From the NCBI GenBank assembly GCA_021738565.1, contig JAIPBT010000024.1, forward strand, positions 1-61,806: a DNA stretch of 61,806 nt. The letters run 5' to 3'. The position numbers were made by a program, and so were the translations under genes. The stretch is from Bacteroidales bacterium. GTDB lineage: Bacteria; Bacteroidota; Bacteroidia; Bacteroidales; GCA-2748055. Positions 47,623 through 55,976 of this stretch are shown here, one piece after another. Position 1 is the first letter of the stretch. Every line of letters starts with the position of its first letter. The notes beneath the pieces were generated by a model, which was not told where the DNA came from, did no database searches, and saw nothing but the letters and a program-made list of their open reading frames with translations.

Positions 47623-48939
47623 ATGGAGTGGAAAAAAGAGATCAAGGTATTGTTTTGGATTGCGGTTGTTTTCGTGGCTGCATTTTTCATGCCCCTTGAA
47701 AATGACAGGTTCCGCGAAGCGGTCATGGCGATGCTCGACCTTACCAAATGGTACGCGCAGGAACACGTGATCCTGTGTCTTATCCCTGCATTTTTCATTG
47801 CGGGTGTCATCTCGGTTTTTGTGAGCCAGGGGGCCGTGATGAAATATTTCGGGGCAAAGGCGAAAAAGTGGTTGGCCTATTCGGTTGCCTCAGTATCGGG
47901 AACGATCCTGGCTGTCTGCAGCTGCACGATCCTTCCGCTCTTTTCAAGCATTCATAAACGTGGCGCCGGACTGGGTCCTGCCATTGCATTTCTCTATTCA
48001 GGTCCTGCCATCAACATTCTGGCCATCATTCTCACTGCCCGGATCCTCGGATTTGAAATGGGTGTGGCTCGAATTGTGGGCGCAGTGGTGTTTGCCATTG
48101 TGATCGGATCGGCCATGTCGTTGATTTACAGAAAAGAGGAACGCGCCAAAAAAGAGGAGCAGATCAATTTTCCTGATATGCCTGAAAAGCGGCCGGTGTG
48201 GCAGACAGCTTCTCATTTTTTCATCCTGGTCCTGATCCTGGTCTTTGCCAACTGGGGGAAACCGGATGAGGGAGTTACCACCGGTGGCTGGTACTTTATA
48301 TGGGCCAACAAGTGGTACATCACTGCTGTACTATCGGTATTGCTTTCATTTTCTCTGATCTATATCCTTAAGATCAATTGGCTGCACGTTACACTGGCAA
48401 TCATTGCAACAGCTGTCTCTGCATTTCTCAGCAACTCACCCATGGTCCCCATGATTGTAGGTATGGCTGCATTGTCGGTCATTACGCTGATAGATAAAAG
48501 GGAACCCGAAAACAGGGAGTGGACCCTTGCATCCTGGGATTTTACCAAACAGATCATGCCCCTGCTTGCCATCGGCGTGCTCATTGCCGGTTTTCTTTTG
48601 GGATCCACGCATGATGATACGGCCATGGCAGGGATCATTCCAAATGAATGGATTGCCACACTGGTGGGAGGGAATTCCCTGTTCTCTAACTTTTTTGCTT
48701 CCATTGTAGGTGCATTCATGTATTTCGCAACACTCACAGAAGTCCCGATTTTACAGGGGCTGATCGCTGCAGGAATGGGAAAAGGACCCGCCCTGGCCCT
48801 GTTGCTGGCCGGTCCTTCTCTTTCCCTGCCGAACATGCTGGTGATCAGGGGTGTGATCGGAACACAAAAAACACTTGTATACGTTGTTCTGGTGGTGGTC
48901 ATGGCCACCATTAGCGGATTGATCTATGGAATTTTGTAA
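47623..48939 (+). CDS. ArsP-type permease (DUF318 family)
   Basis: A 438-residue inner-membrane protein with about ten segments. The AVCSCTILPLFSSI motif with Cys-Ser-Cys is the mark of ArsP, which exports methylated and aromatic trivalent arsenicals. A second similar motif, FATLTEVPILQGLIAAGMGKGPALALLLAGPSLS, is present in the other half. It fits the ArsM methyltransferase of the second operon, whose products ArsP would remove. It is followed after three bases by two half-size permeases. Confidence 0.85.
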   Translation: MEWKKEIKVLFWIAVVFVAAFFMPLENDRFREAVMAMLDLTKWYAQEHVILCLIPAFFIAGVISVFVSQGAVMKYFGAKAKKWLAYSVASVSGTILAVCSCTILPLFSSIHKRGAGLGPAIAFLYSGPAINILAIILTARILGFEMGVARIVGAVVFAIVIGSAMSLIYRKEERAKKEEQINFPDMPEKRPVWQTASHFFILVLILVFANWGKPDEGVTTGGWYFIWANKWYITAVLSVLLSFSLIYILKINWLHVTLAIIATAVSAFLSNSPMVPMIVGMAALSVITLIDKREPENREWTLASWDFTKQIMPLLAIGVLIAGFLLGSTHDDTAMAGIIPNEWIATLVGGNSLFSNFFASIVGAFMYFATLTEVPILQGLIAAGMGKGPALALLLAGPSLSLPNMLVIRGVIGTQKTLVYVVLVVVMATISGLIYGIL

Positions 48940-48942
48940 CAG

Positions 48943-49422
48943 ATGAAAATATTATTGATCATCACGGCAATCGGCGTGCTTCTATCTTTTCTGAAAGATC
49001 AAAAAAAGACTTTGGAAGGATTGAAAAAAGGGGCAGTCATGTTCCTGATAATCCTACCCACGATCCTGTCTGTGATCATCATTGTTAGTGTATTGCTCTA
49101 TTTGATCCCCGAACAGAAAATAGCAGTCTGGTTCGGAGAAGAGAGTGGTGTAGCAGGATATGTGGCAGCAGCACTGGTTGGCGCTGTATCACTGATCCAG
49201 GGATTTATAGCCTATCCGCTTGCCGGTGTTCTTGTGGAATCGGGTGTGGGATACCCTGTCATTGCGGTATTCATTACCACCCTGATGATGGTGGGCATCA
49301 TGACCCTGCCCGTGGAAGCACGTTATTTCGGGATCAGGCTTGCCCTGGTGAGAAATAGCCTTGCCCTGGTATTTGCCCTGATTATAGGACTTGGCATTGG
49401 CATCTTATGGAATCATTTTTAA
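48943..49422 (+). CDS. Half-size permease A
   Basis: A 159-residue protein of about four membrane segments. The segment EQKIAVWFGEESGVAGYVAAALVGAVSLIQGFIAYPLAG-LVESG resembles one half of an ArsP/DUF318 permease and parallels the motif in half-permease B. Alone it is too short for a full transporter, so it probably pairs with half B. Translation of B starts five bases after its stop. Confidence 0.82.
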   Translation: MKILLIITAIGVLLSFLKDQKKTLEGLKKGAVMFLIILPTILSVIIIVSVLLYLIPEQKIAVWFGEESGVAGYVAAALVGAVSLIQGFIAYPLAGVLVESGVGYPVIAVFITTLMMVGIMTLPVEARYFGIRLALVRNSLALVFALIIGLGIGILWNHF

Positions 49423-49426
49423 CCAT

Positions 49427-49975
49427 ATGCAGCTTTTGAAAAAATACTGTTTTGATATTATAGTGATCATGGCATTTGCCGTCTTCATTGTCTGTTCATT
49501 TATTTCAGGTTTCGGTCCGGGCATTGAAATCTTCAGGGGTAATTTCAGGTCCTTCGTAGCAGAGCTTTTCATGCTGTTGCCGTTGATGTTTATCCTGCTG
49601 GGACTATTCGATGTTTGGGTACCCAGGGAGAAAGTGGAAAAACACATCGGAAAGGATTCGGGATTGAAAGGCAGCCTGATCGTCTCATTGCTTGCATTCC
49701 TACAGGCAGGACCATTATATGCAGCATTCCCTGTGGCGTATACCCTCTGGAAAAAAGGATGCAGCAGATTCAACATATTTCTCTACCTGGGTGCTTTTTC
49801 AACCATGAAAATTCCTATGCTTATGTTTGAGATCGGATTTCTCGGGGTTAAATTCTCACTGTTGAGGGTATCGCTTACCCTTCCGGCAGTTATCGCCATT
49901 GCATTTATCCTGCAGTTTTTATACAGAAATAAACCGTTTGATATCAGTAATGAAGCTCCACCGGGCAGGTCATAA
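49427..49975 (+). CDS. Half-size permease B
   Basis: A 182-residue protein of four or five membrane segments, starting at ATG 49427 five bases after the stop of half A; an earlier start at 49391 would overlap it. REKVEKHIGKDSGLKGSLIVSLLAFLQAGPLYAAFPVAYTLWKKG matches the A motif in order (K-I/V, G-x-x-SG, G-P-L/Y-A-x-P, G), so A and B look like homologous halves of one transporter. Substrate unknown; arsenic species are the contextual guess. Confidence 0.82.
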   Translation: MQLLKKYCFDIIVIMAFAVFIVCSFISGFGPGIEIFRGNFRSFVAELFMLLPLMFILLGLFDVWVPREKVEKHIGKDSGLKGSLIVSLLAFLQAGPLYAAFPVAYTLWKKGCSRFNIFLYLGAFSTMKIPMLMFEIGFLGVKFSLLRVSLTLPAVIAIAFILQFLYRNKPFDISNEAPPGRS

Positions 49976-50090
49976 TGAAAAAATTACAATAGTGAACAAA
50001 GTAAAAGGAACCTCATTGAAGATTGTAAAAAACGAATAATAACTGAAAATAACCTTGGTATATCAAATAATGTAACAAAGATTTGTAGCT

Positions 50091-50864
50091 ATGAAAACAC
50101 ATCATCTTGGATTTATCGGAGGCGGAAGAGTGACACGAATACTCCTTCAGGCCTTTCAAAACAAACAGGTTAAATTCGATTCAATCACCGTGTATGAACC
50201 CAACGACGAAACTGCTGCCGGATTGAAAAAGAGCTTTCCGGAAATTGCTTTGGCCTCAATTCTTCAGGAAGCCGCCGGTCAGGACATTGTTTTTCTCGCA
50301 ATCCATCCGCCGGTAATGATGGAGACACTGGAAAACATCAAGGAGACTATAACTGCGGATACAGTGGTTATCTCTTTGGCTCCAAAAATTCCCATCGCAA
50401 AGATGGAGGAGCTCCTTCCGGCCAGGAGGATCGTTCGCATGATCCCCAATGCCACATCATATATCAACAAGGGCTACAACCCCGTAACGTTCAATCCTGC
50501 ATTCACACGGGAAGAGAAGAAAACTATGCTAAAAATGCTGAAGAAGGCGGGCAAAACTATTGAAGTTGATGAGCCGATGCTGGAAGGGTACGCCATTGTT
50601 TCGGCCATGCTGCCGACCTATTTCTGGTTCCAGTGGAAAAAGATGGAGGAAATCGCAGTGAAGACGGGATTTTCGGAAGCTGAAGCGAAGAAGGTGATTG
50701 GCGACACCCTCAAGCGATCACTTAAACTTTATTATAAATCCGAACTCTCCCCGGAAGAGGTGATCGACCTGATCCCGGTGAAACCCATTGATGAACATGA
50801 AGGAGAAATTGAAGAGATACTGGAAACAAAACTGTTGGGACTGTACAAAAAGATCAAACCATGA
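50091..50864 (+). CDS. ProC-like NAD(P)-dependent reductase
   Basis: A 257-residue cytosolic protein with a Rossmann start HLGFIGGGRVTRILLQAF (~4-21) and the ProC-type segment VRMIPNATSYINKGYNPV, then a C-terminal helical domain (ILETKLL). It resembles pyrroline-5-carboxylate reductase or the F420/NADP reductase-like group. Its position as the last gene of an arsenic operon is unexpected, and no proline genes are near. It is 115 bases after half-permease B and overlaps a tiny ORF by ATGA. Confidence 0.8.
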   Translation: MKTHHLGFIGGGRVTRILLQAFQNKQVKFDSITVYEPNDETAAGLKKSFPEIALASILQEAAGQDIVFLAIHPPVMMETLENIKETITADTVVISLAPKIPIAKMEELLPARRIVRMIPNATSYINKGYNPVTFNPAFTREEKKTMLKMLKKAGKTIEVDEPMLEGYAIVSAMLPTYFWFQWKKMEEIAVKTGFSEAEAKKVIGDTLKRSLKLYYKSELSPEEVIDLIPVKPIDEHEGEIEEILETKLLGLYKKIKP

Positions 50865-50938
50865 TCCTGATACTGTTTTTCGGGTTTCTATTTGGAGGCT
50901 TCCTGCTTCGTTCGACATTTCCGGGGGAATGCAACTGA
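50861..50938 (+). CDS. Tiny hydrophobic ORF, 25 codons, possible gene remnant
   Basis: The ATG overlaps the ProC-like stop as ATGA, suggesting translational coupling. The 25-residue product (starts MILILFFGFLFGG, ends STFPGECN) is one membrane segment. It could be a real small membrane protein or the 5' remnant of a transporter gene cut off by the toxin module that ends 12 bases later on the other strand. Confidence 0.45.
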   Translation: MILILFFGFLFGGFLLRSTFPGECN

Positions 50939-50949
50939 TATTACTCTAC

Positions 50950-51612
50950 TTAAGAGCCAGTATTGTTCTCCTGCTGAAGGACTTTAACAAAATACTTTTC
51001 CATATTATCGGCTGATATTTCGTATTTAGGTTCAAGAAACTGGAAATTGATGTCCGTTCCATATCGATCCTTATTACATAGAAAAGCTTCAAGGCTCTTT
51101 TGTTTAATCCTTCCCCCTGAATAGCTCTGTGCCCCTGAAACTAATCTGGTAAGACTCAGCCCTTCCCTGGTTAAGACATAAATATCATAGAAATCCCGGA
51201 ACTTTGCTCTTCTGGCAGTAAGTTCCACCTTCATCATTCCGAGGGAATATTTGTCAGCAACAGAGATGTTATTCTTAAACTGACTCACTTTTAAATCCTT
51301 CGGTTTTTCATACATTCGATTTGCATAAAATGAAATTTTAACTCCTTCCACAATAAAATTCACATGATTAATCTCCAGAACATCGGTATTTACTTCACCG
51401 ATAGTTTTAAGAGCTGTCTCAATAGCGGGCCAATTCACTTCCGGACTCATATCTGAATGAAACTTCCATTTCATAAAATCCAGATCTTCACTTAGCCTGT
51501 GGCCAATTTGTAGTGCCAGTGCCGTACCGCCAACCAGCACATATTCTTTAATGCAATCAAGATTTGAGATCGCATCAAAGATTTTTTCAGTATGCTTTGA
51601 TAATCCTTTCAA
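50950..51612 (-). CDS. AbiEii/AbiGii-type nucleotidyltransferase toxin
   Basis: A 220-residue protein with the AbiEii pattern: YVLVGGTALALQIGHRLSEDLDFM, where G-G-T and D-L-D are the nucleotidyltransferase core, followed by a Lys region (VADKYSLGMMKVELTARRAKFRDFYD). Such toxins transfer nucleotides to tRNA or other targets and give phage defence or plasmid maintenance. The start is TTG 51612, directly abutting the partner's stop. It lies opposite to the arsenic genes, between their two operons. Confidence 0.87.
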   Translation of the reverse strand: MKGLSKHTEKIFDAISNLDCIKEYVLVGGTALALQIGHRLSEDLDFMKWKFHSDMSPEVNWPAIETALKTIGEVNTDVLEINHVNFIVEGVKISFYANRMYEKPKDLKVSQFKNNISVADKYSLGMMKVELTARRAKFRDFYDIYVLTREGLSLTRLVSGAQSYSGGRIKQKSLEAFLCNKDRYGTDINFQFLEPKYEISADNMEKYFVKVLQQENNTGS

Positions 51613-51957
51613 TTAACTAAACGAATATCTTTTAAGGTATTTATCGGGATTTTTTATTCCAAAAAATATGTAAGCCATATATTTGTTAAGCGAGTGATAA
51701 TATGGTTCCTGACTCACCAGCCGTTCTCTCCATACCTTCTGGATGTCTCGTTTCGGAAACAGTTCAAACAGTAACATTATATCACATTTATCAAGATGTA
51801 CAATGACATTTTCAATAAGATCCGAATCTGATAAATCAGCTGGTTCTGGCTTTGAATAGGACCAAAATGCATTTTGATCCTGCAACTTCCTGAAAAGGTC
51901 CGATTTAATATGATTAAAAGAATCTGCCATCGCAATAAAACTGCTATACTTTCTCAT
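51613..51957 (-). CDS. Probable antitoxin partner of the AbiEii toxin
   Basis: A 114-residue protein whose stop abuts the toxin start (TAATTG). It is mostly helical with FELFPKRDIQKVWRERL. The helix-turn-helix layout of classical AbiEi is not obvious, so I assign its role by position and size. The TATCTTTA box at 51959-51966 (minus strand) is one base off the -7 consensus, giving it its own promoter right at the start. Confidence 0.65.
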   Translation of the reverse strand: MRKYSSFIAMADSFNHIKSDLFRKLQDQNAFWSYSKPEPADLSDSDLIENVIVHLDKCDIMLLFELFPKRDIQKVWRERLVSQEPYYHSLNKYMAYIFFGIKNPDKYLKRYSFS

Positions 51958-52261
51958 TGTAAAGATACTTAAATTAGTTAATTAATTAAAGGTCAAGTGT
52001 AAACTAGAATACTACTTCATGATTTACCAGTTATATATCCTCGGGAAAAATCGGAAGGGGCTGGTGCATAACTTAATTATGCCGGATCAACCTTGTCAGA
52101 AATTTGGATTACAACATAGAAGTAGCTGTTCACGAAGTTACCTGTCTCTATTAACTGGCTTTAAAAACTTATTGCCCTGTCATGATGTAAAATAATTGTT
52201 AATTCTGACGTATACATACGTTATTCGCTAAAAAATAACGTATATTTACATCAAAATTAAC
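51958..52261. promoter_or_regulatory. Divergent control region of the arsR2 operon and toxin pair, 304 bp
   Basis: It contains two nested inverted repeats: ACGTAT-AC-ATACGT at 52208-52221, and ATACGTTATT at 52216-52225 pairing perfectly with AATAACGTAT at 52234-52243. TATATTTA at 52241-52248 is one base off the -7 consensus and overlaps the right arm. These are likely operators of ArsR2, different from the GTTCG sites of ArsR1. The toxin promoter lies at the other end. Confidence 0.65.
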
Positions 52262-52618
52262 ATGATGGTACAGGCAAAGACCGACTTATTTGAAGATCAA
52301 CTTGTTGAGACCGCCTCCTTTTTCAAGGTATTGGCACATCCGGCAAGACTAAAAATATTACAGTTTTTATCAGAATCTGATACATGTATTACAGGAGATA
52401 TCTCCGAGGAACTGCCACTTGGCAGAACTACTGTAAACCAACACCTGAAGGAGTTAAAAGAATTCGAACTTATCCAGGGGCACATTGAAGGATCAAAAAC
52501 AAGATATTGCCTGAATCCTGAAAAATTAAAAATTATGGAGCAATTGGCAACTTTCTTTTTCCAGACCCTTGAATTAAAAGAATATAATTGTAATAAAAAA
52601 GAGATTGTTATTCTATGA
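52262..52618 (+). CDS. arsR: ArsR-type repressor 2
   Basis: A 118-residue winged-helix repressor with FFKVLAHPARLKILQFL, recognition helix GRTTVNQHLKELKEFE and wing GSKTRYCLN. Cys42 in DTCITGD corresponds to Cys43 of ArsR1, and the tail carries another Cys in EYNCNK. It opens the arsC-arsM-acr3 operon and overlaps arsC by ATGA (52615-52618). It probably binds the palindromes upstream. Confidence 0.92.
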   Translation: MMVQAKTDLFEDQLVETASFFKVLAHPARLKILQFLSESDTCITGDISEELPLGRTTVNQHLKELKEFELIQGHIEGSKTRYCLNPEKLKIMEQLATFFFQTLELKEYNCNKKEIVIL

Positions 52619-53040
52619 AAATACTGATTCTTTGTACCGGCAACAGTTGTCGCAGCCAGATGGCGCATGGTTTCATGCAGTCATTTGATTCCCGGCTCAT
52701 CGTCAGATCTGCCGGTACAGAACCGGCTTCACAGATTAATCAAAAGGCTGTAAAAGCAATGTTGGAGGAGGGGATTGACATCAGCGGTCATACTCCCACC
52801 AGGGTAAATGAATATATTGGTGAAGACTGGGACTATGTGATCACGATATGTGACGATGCCAATGAAAAGTGCCCGTTCTTTCCCGGGAAGGTGAATCACC
52901 GCCTGCACATGGGTTTCGAAGATCCCTCTCATGTCACTGGCACAGAAGAGTTCATTTGGAGCGAATTCATCCGTGTAAGGAATGAGATAAAAGAGACATT
53001 CTATCAATTGTATACTAATGAAATAAAACCAACTTTATGA
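52615..53040 (+). CDS. arsC: Arsenate reductase, thioredoxin-coupled (ArsC, LMW-PTP fold)
   Basis: A 141-residue cytosolic enzyme that reduces arsenate to arsenite. It has the phosphatase loop Cys7-x5-Arg13 (CTGNSCRS) and the redox pair Cys79/Cys86 (ICDDANEKCPFFPG), with the same spacing as Cys10/82/89 of S. aureus ArsC. The shuttle disulfide would be reduced by thioredoxin. Translationally coupled at both ends by ATGA overlaps. Confidence 0.96.
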   Translation: MKILILCTGNSCRSQMAHGFMQSFDSRLIVRSAGTEPASQINQKAVKAMLEEGIDISGHTPTRVNEYIGEDWDYVITICDDANEKCPFFPGKVNHRLHMGFEDPSHVTGTEEFIWSEFIRVRNEIKETFYQLYTNEIKPTL

Positions 53041-53867
53041 ATCCCGAAAAATTGAAACTAATCGTGCAGGAAAAATATGGGGAGATCGCTTCGCAGAGCC
53101 AGATCCAGAACCAATCATCCTGTTGTGGCGGCGACAGTTGCTGTGGAGATATGGATTACACCGTGTTCAACGGTGATTATACCACCCTTGAAGGTTATCA
53201 GCCTGGTGCAGACCTGGGCCTGGGATGCGGCCTGCCTACTGAATTCGCAGGAATACAAAATGGCGATCACGTACTTGATCTTGGCTCCGGCGCCGGAAAT
53301 GATTGTTTCGTGGCGCGTTCCCTTGCAGGAGCGGAAGGACATGTAACCGGGATCGATTTTACTGATTCCATGGTGAATAAAGCCATGGAAAACCTGGCTA
53401 AGACCGGGTTCCGGAACATTCGGTTCGTAAAGGGCGACATTGAGCAAATGCCATTGCCCGACAATACATTCGATGTTGTGATCAGCAACTGTGTGTTAAA
53501 CCTGGTACCTGATAAGGACCTTGCCTTCAGGGAGATATTCAGGGTACTTAAGCCTGGCGGACATTTTTGTATCTCTGATATCGTGCTGAAAGGAGATCTC
53601 CCCGAAGAGATCCGGGAAGCAGTCGAAATTTATGCCGGCTGCGTTTCCGGTGCAATACAAAAGGAGCAATACCTGGATATCATTGCTAAGTCGGGGTTCA
53701 CCGGTACGCAGGTTCACGAAGAGAAACAGACCATCTTGCCGGAAGATGTCCTAAAAAATTATTTGGAACCCGAAAAAATTAAAGAATACAAGGCAGGCAG
53801 TTTCGGGACCATCAGCATCACGGTCAACGCAACCAAACCGAAATTTGCCCAGGCTCCCGAGGAGTGA
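53037..53867 (+). CDS. arsM: Arsenite S-adenosylmethionine methyltransferase
   Basis: A 276-residue cytosolic enzyme that methylates As(III) using SAM. It has the N-terminal Cys cluster (Cys29, 30, 35, 36), Cys64 in LGLGCGLP, the SAM loop VLDLGSGAGNDC, Cys152 in ISNCVLNLVPDK and Cys202 in AGCVSGA; the last two and Cys64 match the As-binding cysteines of characterised ArsM. Products would be exported by the ArsP-like permease of the first operon. It overlaps arsC by ATGA. Confidence 0.96.
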   Translation: MNPEKLKLIVQEKYGEIASQSQIQNQSSCCGGDSCCGDMDYTVFNGDYTTLEGYQPGADLGLGCGLPTEFAGIQNGDHVLDLGSGAGNDCFVARSLAGAEGHVTGIDFTDSMVNKAMENLAKTGFRNIRFVKGDIEQMPLPDNTFDVVISNCVLNLVPDKDLAFREIFRVLKPGGHFCISDIVLKGDLPEEIREAVEIYAGCVSGAIQKEQYLDIIAKSGFTGTQVHEEKQTILPEDVLKNYLEPEKIKEYKAGSFGTISITVNATKPKFAQAPEE

Positions 53868-53909
53868 AATTTGTACTGTTCATTCATTTATTTTTTTAAT
53901 GATGGTCAC

Positions 53910-54971
53910 ATGTCCGGACCATCGAAAAAATTATCACACTTGAACAACCAGAAAAAACGGATAGGTGTATTTGAGAAATACCTGACCCTTTGGGTGGCAA
54001 TGTGTATTGCCGCGGGGATCGCGATCGGGCATTTTGCCGGTGACAGCATCAGTTTTCTGAGCAACATGGAAATTTACAATGTGAACATTCCCGTGGCCAT
54101 CCTGATCTGGCTGATGATTTACCCAATGATGCTTCAGGTTGACTTCTCAAGTATAAAGAATGTGGGGGAAAAACCAAAAGGGGTTATTCTGACCCTGGTG
54201 GTAAACTGGTTGATCAAGCCTTTCACCATGGCATTCTTTGCCTGGATCTTCTTTTCAAAACTCTACCAGGCCTGGATCAGTCCGGAAGAGGCGGGCGAAT
54301 ACATTGCCGGGGCAATCCTTCTAGGTGCCGCCCCCTGCACGGCCATGGTATTTGTGTGGAGTTATCTTACCAATGGCGACCCCAATTACACACTGGTGCA
54401 GGTGTCCATCAACGACCTGATCATCCTGGTGGCATTTGTTCCGATCGTTGGTTTGTTGTTGGGCATCACCGATGTACAGATCCCTTACGAAACACTGATT
54501 GCAAGTGTGGTAGTATTTGTTGTGGTCCCGCTGCTGGCGGGATACATAACCAATCGCATCCTGATTCGAAAGAGGGGTGAAGATTGGTTTAAAACAACGT
54601 TCCTGCCAAAATTCAAGCCGGTATCGATCCTGGCCCTGTTAACCACCCTTGTTCTCCTGTTCGCTTTTCAGGGAACCACCATCATCGACCAGCCTTTGAT
54701 AATTCTCCTGGTTGCGATACCATTGGTGATTCAAACCTATTTTATATTCTTTATTGCCTGGTTTGGCGGCAGGTTTCTGAAACTGCCCCACACAGTCTGC
54801 GCACCGGCGGCCATGATTGGAGCAAGCAACTTCTTTGAACTGGCCGTTGCCGTGGCAATCGCTTTGTTCGGACTTCAATCACCCGCTGCCATGGTCACTG
54901 TAGTCGGTGTTTTGGTTGAGGTGCCCGTGATGCTGTCGCTGGTGGCACTGTCAAACAGGTGGAGGTACTGA
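53910..54971 (+). CDS. acr3: Arsenite efflux transporter of the ACR3 family
   Basis: A 353-residue inner-membrane carrier of about ten helices, from ATG 53910; an upstream in-frame TTG at 53871 is possible but adds a poor N-terminus. Family motifs are [31 protein letters not shown] with the conserved Cys, and [20 protein letters not shown]. It exports arsenite using the proton gradient. It closes the second arsenic operon, with a 43-base gap after arsM. Confidence 0.95.
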   Translation: MSGPSKKLSHLNNQKKRIGVFEKYLTLWVAMCIAAGIAIGHFAGDSISFLSNMEIYNVNIPVAILIWLMIYPMMLQVDFSSIKNVGEKPKGVILTLVVNWLIKPFTMAFFAWIFFSKLYQAWISPEEAGEYIAGAILLGAAPCTAMVFVWSYLTNGDPNYTLVQVSINDLIILVAFVPIVGLLLGITDVQIPYETLIASVVVFVVVPLLAGYITNRILIRKRGEDWFKTTFLPKFKPVSILALLTTLVLLFAFQGTTIIDQPLIILLVAIPLVIQTYFIFFIAWFGGRFLKLPHTVCAPAAMIGASNFFELAVAVAIALFGLQSPAAMVTVVGVLVEVPVMLSLVALSNRWRY

Positions 54972-55010
54972 TATTGGTAGTGGGACAATATCCAGATCAA
55001 ATTGACGGGT

Positions 55011-55976
55011 TTATTTCTTCTTCTTTCTGGTAAGAATAAGTGTTTTAGTGCCGTTCTTCAACAACACCTGATTGCAATTGCTGGAGTAATCAACCGTAAA
55101 GTGGTCCCCGGATGATAGGTATCCGATTCCTGCTCCTTCAAAAAATCCACTGCATTCCTCCTTGCCATCCGGAGAATATCTTGTTACTTTCAGCGCTCCC
55201 TCTGCAGCATCAAATGCAAACCAGGACCCGGCTCCTTCGCCGCTCAGCCATTGCGCTCCTTTGGGAATGACCTGTGGTTTCCCGGGCTGCAGAAGAGTAG
55301 ATAACAGCTCCTCCCTGCTAAGTCGCCTGATCGGTCTGAAGGGTACAGAAGAACGCATCACCTGAAGCACGGTTTTATATTGAAGGGAATTGACATTGTT
55401 CATGGGTGTAGGTGTCAGGGGAACGAAAAATTTCAGCCGCAGTCTGAATTTCCATTTTGGTTTTCCGGCGCGAATCACCGCATTGACAAAGCGGGAGCAA
55501 TTACTTCCTCCAGGTATGAATGGCCCGTAGGGTAGCGGACTGGCCGACTGCATTTCCAATGCCTTCTGATAGGCCAACTGAAAATTTATGGGTGTGTACG
55601 AAGCGGATAACTTTCCCTCTCCATGACAAGCGGCGTTTTGCTGAAGTTCTGATAAGATCTCACTGAAATTCTCAATCCTGCTCCCATTGTCCGATATTTT
55701 CGGGACGGTCCTTATCTCCAGATCGTGATCGGTTACTTTGCTCCTAACCCTTCCGTGCCCTAAAGGGGCATGGTACCTGCCAAAATCAAAGTAATGGCAC
55801 TGCTCCATGTTGCGGTCTATCAGTACCAGTGCAGCATGACCGGCCTGGTAATAGTTGTACCGGTTCACGCCCAGCCAGCGGGTAACCGGATCATACCAGG
55901 CACCCGGCTCCTTGCTATAGGTGGCGGGCCACGCCAGCGCAATGGCAAATCCATTTGTATTTCTTTCCGGGGTCAT
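55011..55976 (-). CDS. Uncharacterised protein, DUF6695-like
   Basis: A 321-residue protein without signal. The N-terminus (GFAIALAWPATYSKEPGAWYDPVTRWLG) and GHAALVLID, then FIPGGSNCSRFVNAVIRAG recall a papain-like or NlpC-like thiol hydrolase fold, with Cys in SNCSRF and a His in GHAAL. I think it belongs to a Bacteroidota family known as DUF6695; that is tentative. Function unknown. It overlaps the TANGO2-like gene by ATGA (55973-55976). Confidence 0.7.
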   Translation of the reverse strand: MTPERNTNGFAIALAWPATYSKEPGAWYDPVTRWLGVNRYNYYQAGHAALVLIDRNMEQCHYFDFGRYHAPLGHGRVRSKVTDHDLEIRTVPKISDNGSRIENFSEILSELQQNAACHGEGKLSASYTPINFQLAYQKALEMQSASPLPYGPFIPGGSNCSRFVNAVIRAGKPKWKFRLRLKFFVPLTPTPMNNVNSLQYKTVLQVMRSSVPFRPIRRLSREELLSTLLQPGKPQVIPKGAQWLSGEGAGSWFAFDAAEGALKVTRYSPDGKEECSGFFEGAGIGYLSSGDHFTVDYSSNCNQVLLKNGTKTLILTRKKKK

